A stretch of DNA of 64,000 bases, taken from contig NZ_JAJAWH010000013.1 of the NCBI RefSeq assembly GCF_020531965.1, positions 96,903 through 160,902 on the forward strand, in the 5' to 3' direction. The translations under genes were made by a program, and so were the position numbers. Each line of letters opens with the position of its first letter. The first letter of the stretch is position 1. The notes below the pieces were generated by a model. The model did no database searches. It saw only the letters and a program-made list of their open reading frames with translations, and was not told the origin of the DNA. Positions 10,367 through 19,209 of this stretch are shown in pieces. This DNA comes from Pseudorhizobium xiangyangii (GTDB lineage: Bacteria > Pseudomonadota > Alphaproteobacteria > Rhizobiales > Rhizobiaceae).

Positions 10367-11645
10367 TGTCGTGGCCAGCAATGCCGATGATGTCGCATCC
10401 GTGATGAACGCTATCGGGCTTCAGGCCAGGCAGGCAGCGCGCGCACTGGCGACGACCGCGCCGGACGCAAAGAATGATGCCCTCCATGCTATGGCCGATG
10501 CCTTGCTGGCGTCGAAGAACGATCTTTTGCAGGCAAACGCTCAGGACCTCCAGCAGGTCGAGGGCAAGGGCTTGCCAGCATCCTTCATCGATCGCCTCAC
10601 TCTGACACCGAAGTCCATAGAGGCCATGGCACAGGGGCTGCGGGAGATCGCGGCCCTGAAGGACCCGGTCGGGGAAGTGATCGCCACCTGGGACCGTCCA
10701 AACGGGCTGAAGATCGAGCGCGTCCGTACGCCGCTCGGGGTCATCGGCGTTATCTATGAAAGCCGACCCAACGTTACGGCAGATGCGGGTGCACTTTGCC
10801 TCAAGGCCGGAAACGCCGTGATTCTTCGGGGAGGCTCCGACTCTCTGCATTCTTCGCGCGCCATCCATCGGTGCCTGGCGGAAGGGCTGAAATCCGCCGG
10901 ACTGCCTGAGCATGCCATCCAGATCGTTCCAACAAGCGATCGCGCGGCGGTCGGCGCGATGCTGAGCGGTTTGAGCGGTGCAATTGACGTCATCGTGCCG
11001 CGCGGCGGCAAAAGCCTGGTCGCCCGGGTGCAGAACGAGGCGCGCGTGCCCGTGTTCGCGCATCTCGAGGGGCTTTGCCACATCTATGTCGATGCATCCG
11101 CCGACCTGGAGATGGCCAAGAGGATTGTCGTCAACGCGAAGATGCGCCGGACTGGGATCTGCGGTGCCGCCGAGACACTGCTCGTTGATAGCGCTGCAAT
11201 CGGAACCCACCTGATACCCCTTCTTGAAGCACTTACCGACGCCGGATGTGAAGTCCGCGCATCTGCAACGGTTCTCAAGGTGTTTCCCGGTCTCAAGCCA
11301 GCAACCGAGGACGACTGGCGGACGGAATATCTCGATGCGATCATCTCGGTTGCCGTCGTCGATGGCATTTCAGGTGCGATCGCCCACATCGGCACCTATT
11401 CATCCAACCATACCGAAGCGGTCATCGCCGAAGATCCAGCGGTTGCGGAACGGTTCTTCAACGAGATCGATTCCGCAATCCTGCTCCACAATGCCTCCAC
11501 GCAGTTCGCAGATGGCGGGGAATTCGGCATGGGCGGTGAAATCGGTATCGCAACCGGCAAGATGCATGCACGCGGCCCGGTCGGCGTGGAGCAGTTGACC
11601 TCCTTCAAGTACCGTGTGCGTGGCACCGGCCAGATCAGGCCATAG
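10359..11645 (+). CDS. proA: Glutamate-5-semialdehyde dehydrogenase (gamma-glutamyl phosphate reductase)
   Basis: Reduces glutamyl-5-phosphate with NADPH to glutamate semialdehyde in proline synthesis. 428 residues from the ATG at 10359, chosen because AGGGAGGA lies just upstream; the frame is open much further, but that part is antisense-like sequence inside proB. Key segments are [23 protein letters not shown] and the catalytic-cysteine region [12 protein letters not shown]. It overlaps proB by 8 bases and is followed within a few bases by nadD. Confidence 0.96.
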
Positions 11646-11651
11646 CCTCAC

Positions 11652-12275
11652 GTGACGGTGTCCCCACCAAGCCGTTGCTACCTCACCATGCCGCATGTCG
11701 AGCGCGGCATGGTCGTCGGCCTCTTTGGTGGCTCGTTTAACCCTCCGCACGAGGGCCATCTCCTTGTGGCCGAAATTGCCTTGCGCAGGCTGAACCTCGA
11801 TCAGCTCTGGTGGATGGTGACCCCTGGTAATCCGCTGAAAAGCCGCAGGGAGCTCGCTTCCTTGAGCGACAGGATCGCCATGAGCGAGAAACTGATCGAT
11901 GACCCGCGCATCAAGGTCACGGCATTTGAGCAAGCCCTCGGCAGCTCCTATACTGCCGAAACCCTGGCGCACGTCAGGGCACGCAATCGGAGCGTCCATT
12001 TCATCTGGATCATGGGAGCTGACAGCCTCAGGACTTTCCACCAGTGGCAAAAGTGGCAGTCCATCGTTAGCACATTCCCTATTGCCGTCATCGATCGTCC
12101 CGGCGCCACCTTGTCCTTCCTCTCCGCAAAAATGAGCCGGACGTTTGACTATGCAAGGATCGACGAAGACGATGCCGGCGTTCTGTGGCGCAAGCCGGCA
12201 CCGGCCTGGACCTTCATTCATGGTCCGCGCTCTGCCGTAAGTTCCACGAGCCTGCGCGCCAGGACAGATCCGTGA
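11652..12275 (+). CDS. nadD: Nicotinate-nucleotide adenylyltransferase
   Basis: Adenylates nicotinate mononucleotide in NAD synthesis. The nucleotidyltransferase motif GLFGGSFNPPHEGH and the C-terminal SSTSLRART region (the usual SSTxIR) are present. The longest frame starts at a GTG at 11652 (207 residues). An ATG at 11688 (reading MPHVERGM) is an equally plausible start, and neither has a strong ribosome site. It sits in the proA-nadD-rsfS-rlmH series. Confidence 0.94.
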   Translation: MTVSPPSRCYLTMPHVERGMVVGLFGGSFNPPHEGHLLVAEIALRRLNLDQLWWMVTPGNPLKSRRELASLSDRIAMSEKLIDDPRIKVTAFEQALGSSYTAETLAHVRARNRSVHFIWIMGADSLRTFHQWQKWQSIVSTFPIAVIDRPGATLSFLSAKMSRTFDYARIDEDDAGVLWRKPAPAWTFIHGPRSAVSSTSLRARTDP

Positions 12276-12280
12276 ACCGC

Positions 12281-12302
12281 CCTGAAGACCGGTCAGGTTT
12301 TC
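12281..12302 (+). terminator. Weak hairpin after nadD
   Basis: CCTGA and TCAGG flank a 7-base loop and are followed by TTTTCT. The stem has only 5 bp, so this is a weak candidate. Confidence 0.3.
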
Positions 12303-12421
12303 TATCGCCTATCTTGAAAGATTAGCGGTTCGATGCCACCTTAAATTAGCGACCCGTAAAATCGGGATTCGCTGACAGTGCTGTAACTGTTACTTGGAAG
12401 AAAGGACGAACCCTGACAACA

Positions 12422-12826
12422 GTGCACACCAAGGGAAAGATGCTCGGCATCCTTCCGCAGAGCCAGGAAAGTGGCGCCGATGCCGCCGCCCGCGCTCTTG
12501 AACTGGTCCTCGCAAGCCTGGAGGACTCCAAAGCAGAAGACATCGTCACCATCGACATCGCCGGCAAATCCGCGCTTGGAGACTACATGATCGTAGTATC
12601 CGGGCGATCCAACCGGCACGTCACCGCCATCGCCGAGCATTTGATCTCAGACGTCAAGGAGGACGGGCTGGGAACACCTCGTGTCGAGGGTTTGGAGACG
12701 GGCGACTGGGTGCTGATTGACACTGGCGATGTCATCATCCATGTGTTCCGACCGGAAGTTCGGGAGTTCTATAACATCGAAAAGATGTGGGCTGCCCCCG
12801 AGATCCTGGAAGGTACACTGCACTAA
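12422..12826 (+). CDS. rsfS: Ribosomal silencing factor RsfS
   Basis: A 134-residue RsfS (Iojap) protein, which binds L14 and keeps ribosomal subunits apart in starved cells. The core ADAAARALELVLASLEDSKA, DIVTIDIAGKSALGDYMIV, SGRSNRHVTAIAE and WVLIDTGDVIIHVF is characteristic. The start is doubtful: the listed GTG (12422) is 15 bases from the ribosome site AAAGGA (12401-12406), whereas an in-frame CTG at 12413 is at ideal distance and would add three residues. It lies between nadD and rlmH, the usual order. Confidence 0.94.
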   Translation: MHTKGKMLGILPQSQESGADAAARALELVLASLEDSKAEDIVTIDIAGKSALGDYMIVVSGRSNRHVTAIAEHLISDVKEDGLGTPRVEGLETGDWVLIDTGDVIIHVFRPEVREFYNIEKMWAAPEILEGTLH

Positions 12827-12934
12827 TCCGCTGTCGGGCACGTCCTGGCGCGGCATGAACCGGTTCGAAGAGCGGCTGCGCCGACGCGTAGGCCGCACCT
12901 TCCGATGCCGGTCCTTGATATCGCGGGACGGGAC

Positions 12935-13417
12935 ATGCGCATCAGCCTTTTTGCCGTGGGACGGCTGAAGACCGGACCGGAGAAGGATCTTGCGTCCCGG
13001 TACCTTGATCGCTTCGCCAAGACCGGACCTGCAGTGGGGCTTGAATTTGTGCGATTGGTCGAGGTGCCTGAAAGTCGTGCTTCGAACCCGGACACGCGCA
13101 AGCGGGAAGAAGCAGCCGCCCTCGACAAGGCGCTGCCGGAAGGCTCCATCCTCATCCTCCTCGACGAGCGCGGCAAGTCGCTGGATAGCGAAAATTTCGC
13201 GAACACGATGGGACGATTCCGTGACAGCGGCAAACGCGACCTGATGATCGCGATTGGCGGAGCCGACGGACTTGACCCCGACCTTCGCGGCCGCGCCGAC
13301 GCTGTCCTTAACCTCGGCGCCATGACCTGGCCTCATCAGGTCGTCCGCATCCTGATTGCCGAGCAACTCTACAGGGCAGTCACGATTTTATCGGGCCATC
13401 CATACCATCGCGTCTGA
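12935..13417 (+). CDS. rlmH: 23S rRNA (pseudouridine1915-N3)-methyltransferase
   Basis: A SPOUT-class methyltransferase that modifies pseudouridine 1915 in helix 69 of 23S rRNA. 160 residues from the ATG giving MRISLFAVGRLKTGPEKDL; the frame is open upstream to 12905 but MRIS is the usual family start and gives the usual length. The knot region ILLDERGKSLDSENFA, IAIGGADGLDPDL and the C-terminus LYRAVTILSGHPYHRV are diagnostic. Confidence 0.96.
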   Translation: MRISLFAVGRLKTGPEKDLASRYLDRFAKTGPAVGLEFVRLVEVPESRASNPDTRKREEAAALDKALPEGSILILLDERGKSLDSENFANTMGRFRDSGKRDLMIAIGGADGLDPDLRGRADAVLNLGAMTWPHQVVRILIAEQLYRAVTILSGHPYHRV

Positions 13418-13502
13418 GATCCTCACGCCGGAACACGTGGTTGTTTCTAGTCACGGGCAGCAAATCGGCTTACCCTTTCGCAATCGCGGCAACGGACATC
13501 GC

Positions 13503-14900
13503 ATGAGCCAACCGTCAGAGATCATATTTGGTGGAAAACTACCCCTCTGGCTGGTCCCAGCGGTGGTTATCTTTCTGCTGCTGCCGATACGCGACGATAT
13601 GGCCGCATGGGCGCAGGTGATCGAGCAACCGGCGACATCAGATCCTGCCCTCGACCTTGAGCGAAAGCGCAACGAAGCGCGACAGGAACTGGACGGGCTG
13701 AGCCAAAACATTGGCCTTTCAGTCGAAAAGACCGAAGCCATTGAACAGAATATTGCAGAACTGGATAAGACGACCGCCAATCTGCGCCAGGCATTGATCG
13801 AGTCCGCTGCTCGCCGCAAGGATCTCGAAGGGAAAATCCAAAGCAGCGAAGAGAGGCTGGCCAGACTGCGCCTGAGCGAGGCCGAAATCAGGACCTCGTT
13901 GCGCGACCGGCATGATGTACTCGCAGAAGTCCTTGCCGCGCTGCAGAGGATGGGACGCAACCCTCCCCCGGCCCTGCTCGTGACACCCGAAGACGCACTC
14001 GCCTCTGTCAGGAGTGCCATCCTGCTGGGTGCGGTGGTTCCGGGGATGCGGGCGCAGGCCGACAAACTGGTGGCGGATCTCCAGTCATTGGCAAACCTGC
14101 AGGCCGAAGCGCTGACCGAGAAAACTTCGGTGACGGCAACGATCGAGGAAAGCCTCGAAGAAGAAAAGCGCATGGACTTGCTGCTTGCCGAAAACGAGAA
14201 GCTCAGTCGCCAGAGCACCGCGGAATTGGAAGTCGAACGCCGCCGCTCCGAAGAGTTGGCGGGAGAGGCCACCTCGCTTGAAGGCCTGATACAGTCGCTG
14301 GAGGGCGAGATCGCCTCCGTACGCGACGCGATGGAACAAGCGCGTCTCGAGGAAGAACGCCAGCGCCAACTCTCGCAGGACGAGCGGGAGCGCGCGAAGG
14401 AAAGGGCGCAGAATACACTGCCTGACAAAAACCGCATTGCCCCAGCATATGCGTTTTCCAGCCTCAGGCAGAAGCTTGAGCTTCCCGTCACCGGCGAGGT
14501 TTTGCGTTGGTACGGGGATGCGGACGGGACAGGACATTCTGCCGTGGGCATGACGGTCGCTTCAGGTTCGGATGCGGTGGTGACGGCGCCAGCAGATGGT
14601 CTGGTCGTTTTCGCCGGAGCCTTCCGTAGCTATGGGCAGATGATCATCCTGAACGCAGGAGACGGCTATCATTTGGTGCTCGCCGGCATGGACGAAGTCA
14701 GAACGCGGCAAGGAAAGTTCGTCCTTTCGGGTGAACCTATCGCCGTAATGGGTGAAAAAAGAGTGGCGAGTGCTACAGCCTTGACGCTGGAAACAGATCG
14801 TCCGACACTTTACATAGAATTCAGGAAAGATGGGACACCGGTCGATTCGAGACCTTGGTGGACCGCAAAGCAAATCGGAAGGGCACGAAATGATTCGTAA
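13503..14900 (+). CDS. EnvC-like murein hydrolase activator (degenerate LytM domain)
   Basis: About 465 residues from the ATG at 13503: a membrane/signal segment (LPLWLVPAVVIFLLLPI), then a long coiled coil rich in Glu, Arg and Gln from about residue 45 to 310, and a C-terminal LytM/M23-like domain (VTGEVLRWYGDADGTGHSAV, then TLYIEFRKDG). The second half of the zinc-binding His pattern is missing (HLVLAGM where active enzymes have an HxH-type motif). This fits EnvC, which activates amidases at division rather than cutting peptidoglycan itself. The gene overlaps the next one by 11 bases, and the pair envC-like/ctpA-like is common in rhizobia. The start is not certain. Confidence 0.88.
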   Translation: MSQPSEIIFGGKLPLWLVPAVVIFLLLPIRDDMAAWAQVIEQPATSDPALDLERKRNEARQELDGLSQNIGLSVEKTEAIEQNIAELDKTTANLRQALIESAARRKDLEGKIQSSEERLARLRLSEAEIRTSLRDRHDVLAEVLAALQRMGRNPPPALLVTPEDALASVRSAILLGAVVPGMRAQADKLVADLQSLANLQAEALTEKTSVTATIEESLEEEKRMDLLLAENEKLSRQSTAELEVERRRSEELAGEATSLEGLIQSLEGEIASVRDAMEQARLEEERQRQLSQDERERAKERAQNTLPDKNRIAPAYAFSSLRQKLELPVTGEVLRWYGDADGTGHSAVGMTVASGSDAVVTAPADGLVVFAGAFRSYGQMIILNAGDGYHLVLAGMDEVRTRQGKFVLSGEPIAVMGEKRVASATALTLETDRPTLYIEFRKDGTPVDSRPWWTAKQIGRARNDS

Positions 14901-16215
14901 GGCTTCTCTTGTGATCGTCGGTGCGCTGATGGGTGCGACGGCAATGAGCGCCATCTATTCAGCTGGAGTGCCTGCGCAGGCTGCAGGCCCTTCCACCTAC
15001 AAGGAACTGTCAATCTTCGGTGATGTGTTCGAGCGCGTTCGCGCGCAATACGTGACCCCGCCGGATGAGAGCAAACTGGTCGAGAATGCCATCAACGGCA
15101 TGTTGACGTCGCTTGACCCCCACTCCAGCTTCTTGAACGCCACCGACGCCGAAGACATGCGCACGCAGACGCGCGGCGAATTTGGTGGCCTCGGCATCGA
15201 AGTCACCATGGAAAACGAGCTCGTGAAGGTCATCGCACCGATCGACGACACGCCTGCGTCACGTGCGGGCATCCTGGCTGGCGACCTTATCGCGGAAATC
15301 GACGGACAAGCCGTCCGTGGCCTCAAGCTTGAAGAAGCGGTCGAGAAGATGCGCGGCCCGGTCAACACGGCGATCAAACTGACGATCCTTCGCGAGGGTG
15401 CCGACAAGCCGCTCGATATCAGCGTCACTCGTGACATCATTGCTGTACGGGCGGTGAAGTCGCGGGTTGAAGGAGACGTCGGTTACGTTCGCGTGATCTC
15501 CTTCACCGAAAAGACCTATGACGACCTGGAGAAGGCAATCCAGCAGATCAAGGCCGAAGTGCCTGCTGACAAGCTGAAGGGCTATGTTCTCGATCTGCGT
15601 CTCAACCCAGGTGGTCTCCTCGACCAGGCAATCAACGTATCCGACGCCTTCCTTGAACGCGGCGAAGTCGTCTCGACCCGCGGCCGTAATGCGGATGAAA
15701 CCCGGCGCTTCAACGCTGGCGAGGGCGACCTGACGGACGGCAAGCCCGTCATCGTGATGATCAACGGCGGGTCGGCATCGGCATCGGAAATCGTGGCCGG
15801 CGCATTGCAGGACCTGAAGCGAGCAACCGTGCTTGGCACACGCTCCTTCGGCAAGGGTTCCGTTCAAACGATCATCCCACTTGGCGAAAGCGGCGCACTC
15901 CGCCTGACGACAGCGCTCTACTACACCCCGTCCGGCAAATCGATCCAGGGAACCGGCATCAACCCGGACATCAAGGTCGAACAGCCGCTGCCTGAAGAGC
16001 TGCAGGGCAAGGTGCGTGCCGAGGGCGAATCCAGCCTGCGCGGACATATCCAGGGGCAGAGCGAAACCGAAGAGGGTTCCGGCTCCGTCGCTTACATTCC
16101 GCCGGAAGCCAAGGATGACATCCAGCTGAACTACGCACTCGATCTGCTGCGTGGCAACAAGACTGATCCGAGCTTCCCGCCAAGCCCGGACAAGGCTGCC
16201 GCAGCCAAGCAGTAA
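14890..16215 (+). CDS. ctpA: S41 family carboxy-terminal processing protease
   Basis: A 441-residue periplasmic serine protease. The ATG at 14890 is chosen for the GGAAGGG just upstream and because it begins a signal sequence (MIRKASLVIVGALMGATAMS). A PDZ domain follows (GGLGIEVTMEN to VEKMRGPVN). The catalytic core has the Ser in GGSASASEIVAGAL and the general-base Lys in GTRSFGKGSVQT. It trims C-termini of envelope proteins and could act on peptidoglycan hydrolases, which would fit the EnvC-like gene overlapping its start. Confidence 0.93.
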   Translation: MIRKASLVIVGALMGATAMSAIYSAGVPAQAAGPSTYKELSIFGDVFERVRAQYVTPPDESKLVENAINGMLTSLDPHSSFLNATDAEDMRTQTRGEFGGLGIEVTMENELVKVIAPIDDTPASRAGILAGDLIAEIDGQAVRGLKLEEAVEKMRGPVNTAIKLTILREGADKPLDISVTRDIIAVRAVKSRVEGDVGYVRVISFTEKTYDDLEKAIQQIKAEVPADKLKGYVLDLRLNPGGLLDQAINVSDAFLERGEVVSTRGRNADETRRFNAGEGDLTDGKPVIVMINGGSASASEIVAGALQDLKRATVLGTRSFGKGSVQTIIPLGESGALRLTTALYYTPSGKSIQGTGINPDIKVEQPLPEELQGKVRAEGESSLRGHIQGQSETEEGSGSVAYIPPEAKDDIQLNYALDLLRGNKTDPSFPPSPDKAAAAKQ

Positions 16216-16220
16216 CATCT

Positions 16221-16252
16221 AAGGGAGCCGGAATAGATTTCCGGCTCCCTTT
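16221..16252 (+). terminator. Rho-independent terminator after the S41 protease
   Basis: A perfect 13-bp stem AAGGGAGCCGGAA/TTCCGGCTCCCTT with loop TAGAT, followed by TTCC-rich sequence. It probably ends the long housekeeping transcript. Confidence 0.85.
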
Positions 16253-16284
16253 CCTTCCGGCATACCACCTGCGGACTAGCCCTC

Positions 16285-17478
16285 TTGGAACCTGATCTTC
16301 ATGCCCCGCTCGGACAAAACAAACCGACCGGAAGGCGGCGAGGTGTCCGCATTTCTCCAAAAACGCTTGTCGGCCTGCTGGCGGTCGCGGGTATAGCCAG
16401 CCTGTCGTTTTATACGATGCTCGGATCTCCCGAACTTCGGCGGTCAACCGAGGTTACACCCTCCGGGCAAACCGATATTGCTTCACCCCCGCAGCTGTCC
16501 TCACGGGAAGCTTCACCACCGACGCAGGGACTGCAAAGAACCGATCCGTCTTCCGGCGCGCAGGTTGAGCGAACACTGACGGACGATGGTACCGTGGTGA
16601 CGAAATACTCCCCGCGACCTCGCGACGGAAGCGGACCGGTCATTGTCGACGCGCCACGCATCGGTCAGGACCCACGGCTCGCCGGCACGCCGAACGAAGA
16701 CCTTCTTGAAGACACCCCTTCCGGACGACTGCCAATTATCGGTGGCGACGGGCTGCGACCGATGGACCAGTATGCGCGGCCCTGGTCGGGCGCCAGGGGC
16801 ACGCGTATCGCAATTGTGGTGAGCGGGCTGGGTCTCAGCCAGACCGGCACGCAAAGAGCGATCCAGGAACTTCCCGGTGAGGTCACGCTCGCATTCGCTG
16901 CCAGTGGAAACAGCCTTCAGCGATGGATGCAGGCCTCACGACGAGAAGGCCACGAGGTCCTGATCCAGGTCCCGATGGAACCGTTTGGATATTTGGCGGC
17001 AGATTCCGATCCCCTGACACTTCTGACAAGCGCTTCCGTGGCGGATAATCTCGGCAACCTCCACGAAGCCATGGCCAAAATCACGGGGTACACTGGCATC
17101 ATGAACCATATGGGGGGCCGTTTTTTGTCGGATCCCAATGCCGTCGAGCCCCTGCTTCGTGACGTGGCAGACCGGGGCCTATTGTTCCTCGACGATGGGG
17201 CATCCGCCCAATCCGTTAGCGGCACGATCGCCAAGGCACTTGAACTACCCCACGGCTTTGCCGACTTGACGCTTGACGGCCAGTTGGAAAAAAACAGCAT
17301 CCTTCGGAAACTGGACGAACTCGAGCGGATCGCGTTACGCAAAGGAACAGCTGTCGGCATTGCTTCGGCGTTCGACGAATCCGTCGATGCCATTGCTCAG
17401 TGGGCACAGGAAGCCCAAGGCCGCGGCATCGAAATCGTCGGGATTTCCGCTTTGGTCGAAGATCCGGCCAACTTCTGA
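16285..17478 (+). CDS. Divergent polysaccharide deacetylase family protein
   Basis: 397 residues, probably from the TTG at 16285 (reading MEPDLHAPLGQNKP); no strong ribosome site is visible. A single membrane segment (LVGLLAVAGIASLSFYTML) anchors it, a Pro/Ser-rich linker follows, and from about residue 165 comes the divergent NodB-like domain (TRIAIVVSGLGLSQTGTQRA, HEVLIQVPMEPFGY, GIMNHMGGRFLSD, LLFLDDG). The domain belongs to the DUF610 / divergent deacetylase family found beside ctpA in many alphaproteobacteria. The likely role is in the cell envelope; activity is unproven. Confidence 0.88.
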   Translation: MEPDLHAPLGQNKPTGRRRGVRISPKTLVGLLAVAGIASLSFYTMLGSPELRRSTEVTPSGQTDIASPPQLSSREASPPTQGLQRTDPSSGAQVERTLTDDGTVVTKYSPRPRDGSGPVIVDAPRIGQDPRLAGTPNEDLLEDTPSGRLPIIGGDGLRPMDQYARPWSGARGTRIAIVVSGLGLSQTGTQRAIQELPGEVTLAFAASGNSLQRWMQASRREGHEVLIQVPMEPFGYLAADSDPLTLLTSASVADNLGNLHEAMAKITGYTGIMNHMGGRFLSDPNAVEPLLRDVADRGLLFLDDGASAQSVSGTIAKALELPHGFADLTLDGQLEKNSILRKLDELERIALRKGTAVGIASAFDESVDAIAQWAQEAQGRGIEIVGISALVEDPANF

Positions 17479-17484
17479 AACTGG

Positions 17485-18024
17485 ATGCAAGACATGAGCT
17501 CCAAATCACAGCTGCACGCCGATGACCTTCCCTATCGCCCGTGCGTCGGGGTGATGGTCCTGAACAGGAAAGGCCTTGTCTGGGCCGGTCGTCGCATCGC
17601 CGAGGGCAACTCGGAATATGACGGCTCGCCACAGCTCTGGCAGATGCCTCAAGGTGGCATAGACAAGGGGGAAGATGCCCTTGTTGCTGCCAAACGCGAG
17701 CTTTACGAGGAGACCGGTATGCAAACGGTGTCGCTCCTGGCGCAATCGCAAGGCTGGATAAACTACGATCTTCCCCCGCATCTCATTGGCATCGGCCTCA
17801 AGGGGAAATACCGCGGCCAGACGCAGCGCTGGTTCGCCTTCCGCTTCGAAGGCCAGGACGATGAGATCCAGATCAATCCCCCACCGGGCGGCCACGATCC
17901 GGAGTTCGATGCCTGGGAGTGGAAACCTATGGGCGACCTCCCCGGCCTCATCGTTCCTTTCAAGCGTGCTGTTTACGACAAGGTGATCGCGGAGTTTGCC
18001 CATCTGGCAGGCCCACCAGCCTGA
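17485..18024 (+). CDS. rppH: RNA pyrophosphohydrolase (Nudix)
   Basis: A 179-residue Nudix enzyme that removes pyrophosphate from triphosphorylated mRNA 5' ends (or hydrolyses dinucleoside polyphosphates). The complete Nudix box is visible as [23 protein letters not shown], one residue type per expected position, with [13 protein letters not shown] before it and the [12 protein letters not shown] strand after. Length and neighbourhood match the rhizobial rppH. It ends 9 bases from the convergent LysR gene. Confidence 0.94.
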   Translation: MQDMSSKSQLHADDLPYRPCVGVMVLNRKGLVWAGRRIAEGNSEYDGSPQLWQMPQGGIDKGEDALVAAKRELYEETGMQTVSLLAQSQGWINYDLPPHLIGIGLKGKYRGQTQRWFAFRFEGQDDEIQINPPPGGHDPEFDAWEWKPMGDLPGLIVPFKRAVYDKVIAEFAHLAGPPA

Positions 18025-18033
18025 ACACTCCCG

Positions 18034-19209
18034 TCAGGGCGCCGGCGCGAGTTCCGCCACCAGTGCCATCATCCGTCTCTGCGGGCGGATCGGCCGCCAG
18101 TTATTGCGATACGTGAGACCGATCGGACGAAGCAGCTGATTGGTGTCATACTGCAACTGGACCAGAAGCCCATGGTCGCATTCCGGTTGCGACTGGTAGC
18201 GGGAAATGCAGCCGAGGTGGTCGCTCTCCCTCAAGGCGCCACGCATCATGAGCAGCGACCCGCACTCGATGAGCCGCCTTGGCGGTTCCTTTCCCGCCGA
18301 GGTGAAGATCGTTTCAAATTGAGTTCGCGTCGGTGTGCCCTGACCCGGCACCACCCATGAGTATGCAAGCAGATCGTCGATCGTGACCGCACCTTTTGCC
18401 GCAAGGGGGTGATCGGGCCGTGCCAGGAGAGCGAGCCTGTCATCGAACAGGCGCTCCTGCATCACATCGCCGATCGGCACCGGCAGCCGCAGCGCACCGA
18501 CAAGAAAGTCAATCGTACCTCGCCGCAACTCACCCAGTAAAACATCGTAGCTTCCATCGATGATCCGCACGGTGAATGTCGGAAACTCCTGGCGAAAGCG
18601 GACGAGTGCTCGTGGCAAGAGTGCCGAGCGGGAAAGTGGCATGGCGCCGATCACAACCGAACCCGCCTCGCCACCGTCAAATTCGGCGAACTCCGCATCC
18701 GCCTGGTCGAGTTCGTAGATCGCCAGGCGCGCCGCCTGCGCCAGCGCCTGGCAAAGTCGTGTTGGAAGGATGCCGAAAGAGGTTCTCTCGAAGAGGCTGC
18801 GTGCGGCTTCCTGCTCAATCTGCGTCACCGCTCGGTGCACGGTGGGCTGCGCCAACCCCATGCGGCGCGCAGCGAGCGTGAAGTTCTCACTTTCGCTGAC
18901 CGCGATCAGTGCCTGCAGCTGCGCATAGGTGAGCGATATGCGAAGTCTCGGCGAAATGTCCTTGATGATGGGGTCGAGCAGACCAAAGGCGCTTTCCACT
19001 CGCCTCAACAATATCTCACCGCGAGAGGTGAGGAATAAGCCACCCCGTGTGCGCTCGAAGAGCGCGCCTCCCGTTTCCCGTTCCAGCTTGTTGATGGCTT
19101 GGGTTACGGCAGGCTGCGAGAGATGCCATTTCTCCGACGCCTGCGTCAGGGACTTCAGTTCGGCCACGGCCGTAAACACCCTGAGATGTCGAAGGTTACG
19201 CGAGATCAT
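18034..19209 (-). CDS. LysR-family regulator with two tandem HTH domains
   Basis: 391 residues from the ATG at 19209, which overlaps the upstream dehydrogenase stop (ATGA). It is longer than a normal LysR protein (about 300) because it has two LysR-type HTH domains. The first covers residues about 6-65 (LRHLRVFTAVAELKSL, LSQPAVTQAINKLERE, FERTRGGLFLTSRGE). The second covers about 95-154 (LTYAQLQALIAVSESENFTL, LAQPTVHRAVTQIEQE, LFERTSFGILPT). The effector domain follows (GSVVIGAMPLSRSALLPRAL onward). It is cotranscribed with the dehydrogenase and divergent from the gal-like genes, which it most likely controls. Confidence 0.9.
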   Translation of the reverse strand: MISRNLRHLRVFTAVAELKSLTQASEKWHLSQPAVTQAINKLERETGGALFERTRGGLFLTSRGEILLRRVESAFGLLDPIIKDISPRLRISLTYAQLQALIAVSESENFTLAARRMGLAQPTVHRAVTQIEQEAARSLFERTSFGILPTRLCQALAQAARLAIYELDQADAEFAEFDGGEAGSVVIGAMPLSRSALLPRALVRFRQEFPTFTVRIIDGSYDVLLGELRRGTIDFLVGALRLPVPIGDVMQERLFDDRLALLARPDHPLAAKGAVTIDDLLAYSWVVPGQGTPTRTQFETIFTSAGKEPPRRLIECGSLLMMRGALRESDHLGCISRYQSQPECDHGLLVQLQYDTNQLLRPIGLTYRNNWRPIRPQRRMMALVAELAPAP

